From Haemonchus contortus (taxonomy: Eukaryota > Nematoda > Chromadorea > Rhabditida > Trichostrongylidae), in NCBI GenBank assembly GCA_000469685.2, contig LS997565.1, positions 28,814,145 through 28,878,144 of the forward strand: 64,000 nucleotides of DNA, written 5' to 3'. Of the stretch, positions 55,801 through 64,000 are shown piece by piece (position 1 is the stretch's first letter; each line of letters begins with the position of its first letter). Below the pieces are notes generated by a model, which worked only from the letters and a program-made list of their open reading frames with translations, had not been told where the DNA came from and made no database searches. Position numbers and translations under genes: made by a program.

Positions 55801-58800
55801 TATCAACAGCGAAATTTTGAAGCGGAGAGATCAACCTGATGCTGCTTACGAAGAAATCTGCGAGATTTCAATATTGAGGGGAACCCATCGACAGAACGAA
55901 GATGTGATAACAAGTTTGTGGTGTGATTCGTTGATTAATATTCTTTTCGTGAGAGTATAACATATAATAATTAGTTGTTGCGTTTTTGAGAAAGGACGAA
56001 GCCTCTATCGAACTGACTTTGCAGGTATGGTACAACTCATTGCCTTGGGCGGGCCGTTATATGGACAACATCTCAAACGTTCGAAGTGTAAGGAATGAAA
56101 GCTCACAAAAGAGCGAGGTGATTTCAGCCTAACCAAGCCGACGGCACTGGAATGGCTGCTTTCATAGTCCGCGAGCGTGCACGCGAGTTAGCCGGAGGAC
56201 TGCTCGCCCGGCGGTATCGACCAAGATCTTATCGAAAAGGATATAAGACCTGGCACGACGATCACTAGTGACTGCTGGAGGGCATACAGTCACATCGCCG
56301 CACTGCCCTATGCTTACCAGTACCTCCAGGTCAATCACCAGTTGAATTTTGTAGACCCACAAACTGGTGCCCATACTCAAAACGTAGAGTCGCTGTGGCA
56401 GAAATACAAAACGATGTGCAAGCGGCGCTTTGGAATTAATAACTCACGCTACGAGGACTACTTGTGCGAGTTCCTATGGAAGGAGTTCGGAGGTCGACGG
56501 GAGGTCGTCTTCAATTTCTGGGATCAAGTTGCGGCACTATATCGCTAGCATCTCACGTACACTAACCCAACGGCCCTCTTTAGGGCCACACTTCTGATAT
56601 TAAGCCTTCAAGGGGGGGGGGGAGTATGAAAAGGCAGAGCACTCCTTGGGACTCGTTCCTTTTCCAACGCTCAGTCTCAGGAGCCACCACCCTTCTCTTC
56701 ACCACAAGTCATATGGCGTGGCTCAATAAAAGTTTTACTGTTGTTTGTTGTTTGAGGACATGGATGTTATATTCGTTATCAGGACCTCAAATAACCCCTA
56801 AACGCAAGTTCTCAGCAAATTTGGGGAAAACTCCCTTGGCGCCAATTGCCGCCAAATGGAGCCAGCGCCAAAAATGAATGTTATAGTCGTTATCAGGACC
56901 TCAAATAACCCCTAAACGCAAGTTTTCAGCAAATTTGGTGAAAACTCCCTTGGCGCCAAATTGGCGCCAATTGCCGCCAAATGGCGCCAGCGCCAGAAAT
57001 GAAGGTCATATTACCAGAGCATCGGATTACCCCTACAGGCGAAGTTACAGAAAATCAAAATTTTGAGTTTTCGGGGGTGTAATAGTAGAATAGTACCCAT
57101 AAATGTACGCTTCGTTACGTCCGCATCTTGTCTATTGCGAAGGTTGATGTCATGGTTTTTCTTAGATTTCAAGTGAGCACAATACAATGTTGGAAAAGAA
57201 ACGCAATTTTAAATTCTAAACTAAGTTGTTGTCTAAAGAGATTAACTTGATGCTCGGTATTCAAAAGTTCTATGTTCTTTCAGCTTTCAAAGGCTTTGAG
57301 CGTTCCCCTTGGGCAAATTTGTCGACCTCAACAGAACATCTGCGATTTTCAACAGTAGCCAGTGCCTGGTAAAAATGACCGATGAAGAGTAGAACTTGCT
57401 CGATATCCGGGAAAAACTCGAATCCACCTCACCTTTCTTCTAACGAGGATATAAGCTGTGTTTGAAGCTCTCTTTCGACTAATTCGGACTCCCTCAGGTC
57501 TGCTCGACTTCCACAGGTGGCAACGTAATGGTCCCACCCTTAACAAAGTTTGCTGATCAATAATGTTACAATGCTTGATGGAAAAATCTGATAACACCAA
57601 GAAATATATATTCAAATTTAGAACACGCTTGAATTACCTTCGGATTCCTGATCTCCAAACCGAGGAACCCCGCTATTCCAAAACTCTTCAAATGCCTTGA
57701 GTTTCCTTTCCTCAGAAGCATCAACAAGAGATGGTGGCACCCGAAGATTATACTCCACACTCGCCTGTAAACAAGTAACCTTGATATAATTATTAACATT
57801 AGGACGTGGTCAAAAACTCGTTTCACTATCTTCAAAGGAAGACCATGCATTCAAGAATCTCAGGTAACAATGCCATTCGAGATGGGGATTATAGAAGGCG
57901 AAAAGTTATAACCCTCGAACTTTTAATTTTTTTCAATTTTCCCCTGCTTGATATCACTTTCTGTGTTTTCATCCTATAACCATCAAAACCTGCATAATGA
58001 CTCGAATGAACGAAACCATGAATGACATGAACGAAGGGAGCTGAATCGTTCACGAAAGGTATGTGTCCTTCTTCTAGCCCTGAAGCTTTTCTGAATAGAG
58101 ACCACTTTATGTATTGATAAATGGGTGCCTTGACACACATAAAAAGATTGAACTTGCGTCCTAATAAGCTTTACTACATCACACTTTGCATGTCTCGGTG
58201 CTGCATTCCATCAATTACACTGGATAAGAATCTTTTTCACACTACCAAAGCGAAGTAAAAGGGCTCGGATGGTGAATGTCAGGATAAGAAGACAAAAAGA
58301 ACTTACTCAGGATGTAGCGCTTCGGAAGAGCCGTGGATTTGAGAAATCACGTTAATGTCAAAGCTTTTATGGATGTTAAGTCAGTGCTCATCACAGCGGA
58401 ATACATTTACGCACATACATAGGAAACGGAGAATAATCAGTCCCCACACAGGGGATAGGAAAAGGATAAAGTCTTGGGGCGTTAATCAATCCCGCCCCAA
58501 GACCGTCTGAGGGATGCGCCCACGTATTCGACTTCCATTCAGAATCGTAGTGGCGTAATTAGTGCCTACATGGCCTATACAATGAATTGCGGTGGCCAGG
58601 TGATGTACAAGTCAGTGCTTTTGCCCTCCCAGACGAGTCTGATACCGATTAACCGACCCCGAAGGGATGAAAAGCTTGGTCGGCCCAGGCGAATATCGAT
58701 CAGGGATTCGAACGTGTGACCGTGCGCGTGTGCATTGTGTCACTCCCATTATACCACCGCCCTGGGGATAGGGGAAATTTTACAACATTACCCTTTTTGA

Positions 58801-61800
58801 CCCTTTTGCGACCATTCCTCTCAAAGCAGCTTCTCCGAGTAGATCAAGATAATGAAGTGGAAAATACGCATTCACTACAACGTCACAGTATGGAGAAACC
58901 GAGCAAAATGAAAACTACTTTTACTACTCTCGCAAAAGGATGGGAACGAGTATTTGAAAAGGGAAAATTTCTCACCTGGACGCTAGCAACCGCGCGATTC
59001 GTGAAGCCACGCTCCATCCACCACATCAACCTTCTAACATATGTGTGCAGAAGAAATACTTCTGTGTTGTCTTCTGGTTTGTGTGATCTGTAATAATTTC
59101 GTGTACTTCGATGAATAAGTTTTCACACAGGTTTGCACTTCTATATAGTTGAAGAAAAACTGTTGCGGTTGCATCTGGTGCTTCAGTTCCCATTATCAAT
59201 ACAATACATCATTTCTGCGCTAGAATAGAAAATCAGAGTACTTGGCTGATACGCCACTCTTCTTTTGAAGGATTCATGAAATTACGAGGTTATCACAAAT
59301 ATGAAAAAAAGGTTCAATGAAAAGAGTTCGGCGTCAATAGTGTCACGCGATTGGTTCTCATTTAGTGCTGGTGCTTTTGTGAGTCTCGATCTGCCTTCTC
59401 CCTTCAATTGCAACCATCCATGAAGAACTCTTGCGTTCAATAGGCGTACGGCGCAAGTGTTCTTTGATAACTAAAAGCCTAATTGATCAGTTGAGGCCTT
59501 GAATACTGAATACTTACAGGTATTGCCGACTGTTGATCATCCCATACATGGCCCTTCTTATCATTGATATATCCTACCATATATAATTCGCTAGGTGTGT
59601 CTGTTGGTTTGCCGGTGTGTTTGTGTGTACGTGTGTATGTGTTTGCGTGTGTGTATGTGGGTGTGTGGGCAGGTGTGTGTATGTGTGTGTTCGAGCAGAA
59701 ATTCAATACTCCTGTCCCCCCAAACCTAGACATTCAGAGCTTCAAGGGATACAGATGGCAGTATGAGTGCACTGATCTTAGATGATAGGGAATGATAACA
59801 GCTAATAGGGTCTGATATCGAGGCTTAGACAGCAAAAGGCACTGGTCCATTGTCAACAGTGAAACCCTAGTACTTTCGTAGGTGAGTAGAAGGTGAAGAA
59901 ACGGTAGATTGTTTGTGAGCGGAAGTGATAGCAACTAAGAGGGCTGATACGAAGCCTTAGAAGGTAGGAACCACTGTGAACGTCACCTTTCGGTTCAGTT
60001 AAAAGTGGAGCCTCGACACTTCATAGAGTGATGGAGGATTCGTCAATATCGCAGACGGATGGTAATAAAGACTGAAAACATCTGGTAACGGATGACAATT
60101 GTCACCAGACTGCTTCCTCTTTTGGTATGGCAACGGAGCACTGCTACTTTAATGAAATATCCTTGATGTTGTGACCTGGTTCATAGGATAAAACATGATG
60201 ACAGGCAAGTTGTGTAAAACGAAAGACAAGTGCAGTGACAAGGACCTACCAAAGTCATTAGCACAAGAGAAGAAAAGAGTTGCGGTATTCGCTATCAAAT
60301 TGTGACGGGTTCGCGTATACTTCGAGGTATGCGACTCAATAAGGACCACGTAGACCCAATGAGGACTACGTATTCCGATGTCAGCTGCCGCAAAACCTAT
60401 TCGACCATTAGCAATGTGAGAACACCGACCGATGACTTATGCACACGAAGATACGAAGTGTCATGGAAACAGTCTTTCAATAGTGCTGTTAGCGTCATTT
60501 GAAAACATTATTAGCATGTATCATACAATACCCGTTCGCTAACCAGTTGCTCGACTGCAGAAAAGTCGGTGCGAGAGTAAAAAAAACAAAGGGAAGGATC
60601 AATTTCCAAATGATGGTTATTAAAGATTTCAATCACAATAGATAAAGATCTCTCGAACGTCAGCGGAAAGGTCGCCGTCGAGAAGTGGTATTAATTCAAC
60701 AGCAAGAAAAAAACAAATTCGGTCCCCTTAAACAATACCTTGTTTCACTGCGCCTTTTGAATCTCAGTTACGTTCCCGTTCCTTCAATGGGCCCGATAAA
60801 AGAAAACAAATCCTCATATGATAAGATCAACAAGAGCACCAGATCGAGACATACAATCATAGGCATACACGCCATCAATTTGCAATGCTATTGGCCACTT
60901 GCTGAACCCAATTTAGTGAGGAATGAAACCGAGTAAGAATGAAAGCTTGTCCCGATAATTCATCATTTAGAAATTCAATGAATAATGGTGTTGTTACAAT
61001 TTTATTTCGGAGGAATCGTTCCTCTAAGCCAGCAGAACACTCTGAACTTTTCACGAAGGGAGGAAGTCGGGCGTAAGCCGTCCTATCCGACTACTCTTCA
61101 TAGATGATTATTGACGGTCGGATAAGTCTTGTCGTAAAAATGAGGGAGTTTGAGAGGAACGTGACCTCTCATTGAAACATGGGGTTGTAGTGGTCGTCAT
61201 TTAGTAGCAAGGAATATCTCAAATTCTGTTTTCCTGATCTTGTATTGACTGCAGTCAGTCTTTATTATTGATACTGTCATGAACCATATTAAACTGTCTA
61301 GGCTACGTTGTGAATACTAAAGGTTTTTGAGCAGATCTTGCCCACTGAGCTCGTTTATCAGCCGCTATTATTTTCCATTATCCGGTATCAACGATCCGCT
61401 TAAACGCTATACCAAGCAGTAAAGTAACGAGGCTTATCTCTTACTAAGAGATCGTAGAAGAACCCACTGAATATTACGCTTCAACGCCCGCGACCAGCCT
61501 TCACAAGTTGCTACCATTCGTATCATGAAATGATGTGTTTCGTCACATCCCACAACGCGCCCCAGAATGTTGAGCACGAACACAGTGAATCAGCTTTCTA
61601 TAACCACCTATCAACCATTGTCAGTTAAACATCTACTATCTCCTAGTACCCAAAACTCCTACCAAAGTACCACCGTTCCGCCGTTAAATAGGACGAGCGT
61701 TATGGGCCCTTTGTATTCATAGGGAACCGTGGTACATTGTTAGGAGTTATGGAATACTAAGTTCACATCGCTATGAGTTATGTGACACTAAGATCACACT

Positions 61801-63764
61801 TGATCATTCATATCACATTAAACCACTTCCTGTCACCTGCCATTTCCTAGGTTCCTCAAATGTGAAGTAGGGCGGTAGATAGTCACTATGAGGCGCAGAA
61901 GCATTTTGCAGGCGCCGACGATTCAGCAAATCGTTTCATTTCCGACACTGTTTCTTAAATTTGGAACGCAGATTTGAGATCAACGTTCAAAAGCACTCAA
62001 GACAGTAACCTGTGATCTTGACAGTAGGCTCATAAAGACATCACTTCCAACAAACTCTCATAAAAAATGGGAAAAATGTTCCAAGAAGGATCACTCAAAG
62101 ATCTTCGAGTAACTTCTTTTCCCCTGAGAGGACTTACAATTAGAGATTTGAATAGTAGCCAGATGGGGTAAACGCAAAGGTCAAAGCTAAAAAAAGGACT
62201 ACTTCGCACGCTCCTGATTACTGCTGTTTCTCGTGACATCCGATTGGTTAAACAGAATTTAGTGGGAGCTCCGCCACTTCGGGGACAATTCAAGTAGATT
62301 CGTGTTGAAAATAGTTTAGTAACAATGACATTAGTAACTTGTTAGAAAGTGTAGTCGCCTGACCTAGACTTGCTTTTCAAAAAGCCCAGGTGACTAGTTT
62401 GTTAAATGATCAATACATCCTTCATAGCTATAAGACTTTGACTCCCAATCAGTCAGATTCTAAGCTCTACCACGTGCCTTTGATCCAACTCCATTTTTAC
62501 TCGGTGTACTTTTGAAGCTCAATAAAGCGATTCATGGTTCAAAACCAATGGTAAATAGATCCAACACTTTGCACTGTCAGCACCACCGTTCGGCGTCTTC
62601 CAGATGATTTGAGAAAAGGGTGAAATCTTGAAGAGCTAATTCGCAATTGGATAAAAAAAAAATTACCTGAACACTCCATTCAGAATATCGTGCAATTTAG
62701 CAGAACACCGATCGAACGCTTTTTCCTGAACTTGGCTATGTTAAAAGTTGTTAATAGGACTTTAAATTACGAGGGTGAACAGACCAAAAGTTCACTAGAG
62801 TAGAACGCCATGTCGTACTGTACAAAATCCAGGTATTTCTCCCACATTGAGCAACTATTAACAAATGCATTCAGAATCTGAAAGAAACTCAAATGACATT
62901 ATTTGCTGGATTCTCTGGTGGTAAAAAAATCAAGAGAAAATGAAGAAAATAAACCTTTTCCCATTCAGACAACACCTCGCGACTTGGCTTTACTTCCTTT
63001 AAGAATTCAAGCCTTTTCAAACGAAATTCGATTTTACGAGGATGGCAAGATATTGCCTAAACGAATAGTGTGAAACCATGAAATAAACCGTAACACGGTA
63101 AAGCCTATACTTGGTCGATTATTGCCAGCTGCCGGTCAACAAGAGCCTTTCGGTTTTCTGCGGAACCACCAGGACTACTGCTCTCGAAAATTTCTTCCTG
63201 AAGCACATTGAGCATATAAGTGAAATTGACAAATGCTTCAAAGAACGTACATTAATCTTGAGAAATTGATCTAAGAGAGCCGAATTCCTGGAATCTTTTG
63301 AGAACTCAGCAGCAACTCGTTGTCTTTGCAATTCCAGATCAACCAGTTTGGGTGGAGTCGTTAGCTAAACCAAGTTTGGGCCTACGAAGTCTGACTGCAC
63401 AAAGAACATCTCTCTGCACTCGATGAGATGTGTGAATAACGCGGAAGACACGTACCTCAACTTGGAGTTCGAGTGCCTGCTGCTGTTCTCCAACGCGTTT
63501 TCTTTCAGCGATTTCATGCTGAAAGAGCAAGAAATAAAACAGGCGAAAAACATAACTGGCAAACCGTATTACCAAATGACGAAATTCGCGATCCGGTGTT
63601 TTAGACAAAGCGATATAGTCTATGTTTGTGTGGTATAACGGTTCCTTTTTTCGAAATATTCGTTCCACATTTGAGTCATTCAGCTTTCGAAGCTGTCCAC
63701 CATAGTATCGCTCCGACCGCACCCTCTTTTCCCGTAAATCACGTATCTCCTTCGAGAAAAACAA
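52814..63764 (-). CDS. nrde-2: NRDE2 family protein (5' partial, 15 firm exons)
   Basis: NRDE2 is a HAT/TPR-repeat nuclear protein; in C. elegans it acts in nuclear RNAi, in mammals in exosome and splicing control (family knowledge). Exons, minus strand: 63764-63573, 63518-63456, 63364-63251, 63197-63111, 63056-62955, 62877-62785, 62725-62667, 59087-58976, 57764-57638, 57538-57433, 55655-55547, 54232-54074, 54008-53836, 53273-53108, 53041-52814. All phases agree (1890 nt, 630 codons). Seen: VDRQLAIIDQAISCHPRKIE, MWEKYLDFVQYD and EVFLLHTYVRRLMWWMERG (helical repeats), and the signature FEEFWNSGVPRFGD followed by GW. Later parts (AAVVYALSI, KKRKLKKRELPFTRRQLIDK) are less conserved. The first exon seen opens after tttttag without an ATG, so the start lies outside. 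The donor of exon 62877-62785 (GTCTGT) is weak. Two large introns (62666-59088 and 57432-55656) hold repeats and a Merlin relic. Confidence 0.82.
53576..53765. repeat. Short inverted repeat in an NRDE2 intron
   Basis: GGCGCGGCGAAATTCGTGGT near 53576 pairs with ACCACGAATTTCGCCACGCC near 53746. The arms extend to CTGGCGCCTATCAT and ATGATAGGCGCCAG, about 47 bp each with mismatches. Direct repeats starting AGCGCTTGG occur beside it (53498 and 53668). Probably a MITE. Confidence 0.65.
54745..54782. repeat. CA-rich imperfect microsatellite
   Basis: CACAGATACCGACACACAGA followed by ACACA and CACACC units in an NRDE2 intron. Around it (54530-54720) two related copies of a phrase with CTCCTACCAAATTTGAACG occur, a diverged direct repeat. 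Confidence 0.7.
56259..56548 (+). pseudogene. Merlin/ISXO2-like transposase, C-terminal fragment
   Basis: An uninterrupted plus-strand stretch reads IRPGTTITSDCWRAYSHI (second catalytic Asp), YLQVNHQLNFVDPQTGAHTQ minus flank (the NHxxNFVDPxTGAHTQxVE box), NVESLWQKYKTMCKRR, and RYEDYLCEFLWKEFGG (third acidic residue), ending VAALYR TAG. This is the IS1016/ISXO2 DDE domain used by Merlin transposons and by domesticated genes of many invertebrates. Upstream (to about 56180) the frame continues as GGIDQDLIEKD but meets a stop, and the N-terminal half is missing. It is on the opposite strand to NRDE2, in the intron 57432-55656. Confidence 0.8.
56572..56587 (+). promoter_or_regulatory. Histone-mRNA type 3' stem-loop
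   Basis: GGCCCTCTTTAGGGCC forms a 6-bp stem with a four-base CTTT loop, flanked by CCAAC on the 5' side and ACAC on the 3' side. This matches the metazoan replication-dependent histone 3' stem-loop, including the C at the first loop position typical of C. elegans. It begins 23 nt after the TAG of the Merlin-like frame, the spacing expected in a histone mRNA, but no histone coding sequence precedes it here. Confidence 0.7.
56765..56998. repeat. Tandem duplication of about 120 bp with GGCGCC-type palindromes
   Basis: ATATTCGTTATCAGGACCTC to GCCAGCGCCAAAAATGAATG is followed by a second copy from 56882. Each has CCCTTGGCGCCAATTGCCGC-type sequence; the second copy has an extra GGCGCCAAATT. The repeat follows a plus-strand AATAAA (56726-56731). 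Confidence 0.85.
58476..58767 (-). mobile_element. tRNA-derived SINE
   Basis: Plus-strand landmarks: GGCGTTAATCAATCCCG at the 3' end of the element, CCCCGAAGGGATGAAAAGCT in the body, GGGATTCGAACGTGTGACC (B box reversed), and CCATTATACCACCGCCCTGG (A box reversed). It includes a small duplication of CCGCCCCAAGACCG near its end. It lies in the NRDE2 intron between 58975 and 57765. Confidence 0.72.
59598..59691. repeat. GT-rich microsatellite
   Basis: An imperfect GTGT tract, about 94 bp, in the NRDE2 intron 62666-59088. The preceding TATCCTACCATATATAATTC matches the start of a repeat at 40585. Confidence 0.85.
59692..62666. other. NRDE2 intron; no further gene recognised
   Basis: Part of the 3.6-kb intron between exons 62725-62667 and 59087-58976. 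I see degenerate repeats (for example repeated GATAACAGCTAATAGGG and GATAGCAACTAAGAGGG phrases at 59787 and 59925) but no supported exon. Confidence 0.4.
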
Positions 63765-64000
63765 CTAAAAACAAGCTCATTGTATAACGACCACTGCACC
63801 ACAATTACTCTTCTATCATAGTTGAAGTCAGAAGATTACTGCTAGCCTGCTCAACAAAAACCGAAATAACTGACGAAAAGAAGAAGAAACGTCAAGCGAC
63901 GAGATGAAGGAAGTGTGAATTTTAAATTTCTACTTCCCATTTGAGCCAAAAAAACTATGATTAACCACTCCACGCAAGCTAACTAATGAAAATCGACTAG

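Overview
The window is nuclear DNA from an animal, most likely a nematode and probably a parasitic clade V worm of the hookworm type (inference from gene content, intron style and repeat families; no species call is possible from the sequence alone). It is intron-rich and AT-leaning, and most of its length is repeats. Long open frames are not whole genes here: the real genes are chains of short exons with GT-AG splice sites.

Three conserved genes can be assembled exon by exon with consistent splice phase. (1) Plus strand, 439-19939: the 3' part of a RAD54B-type SNF2 DNA translocase (16 exons, 604 residues, all helicase motifs, real stop and an AATAAA signal). Its 5' end lies left of the window. 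(2) Minus strand, 25039-24395: the first four exons of a TVP23 Golgi membrane protein; the last exon was not found. (3) Minus strand, 63764 down to at least 52814 and probably to about 45.1 kb: an NRDE2-family gene (15 firm exons, 630 codons in one frame, plus three candidate 3' exons). Its 5' end lies right of the window. NRDE2 proteins act in nuclear RNA surveillance and, in C. elegans, nuclear RNAi.

Layout: 0-20 kb RAD54B with large repeat-filled introns, including a 490-bp tandem array, a perfect (TA)71 tract, a SINE, a MITE, a mariner remnant and a possible nested minus-strand ORF. 20-25 kb: a large foldback element with a second inverted element inserted in one arm, then TVP23. 25-45 kb: a gene-poor repeat desert with a deleted mariner, a LINE reverse-transcriptase relic, tRNA-derived SINEs, a Tc1-like relic, a possible small secreted-peptide gene, and two divergent Penelope-like endonuclease fragments with hammerhead-like ends. 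45-64 kb: NRDE2 with a mariner, a MITE nested in a MITE, more SINEs, and a Merlin/ISXO2-like transposase fragment followed by a histone-type 3' stem-loop.

The most interesting signals are the histone-type stem-loop 23 nt after the Merlin-like stop codon, the Penelope-like fragments with hammerhead-like cores, and a TTAA-flanked element family carrying near-perfect palindromes whose two halves vary together. I found no bacterial-type system, CRISPR array or operon.
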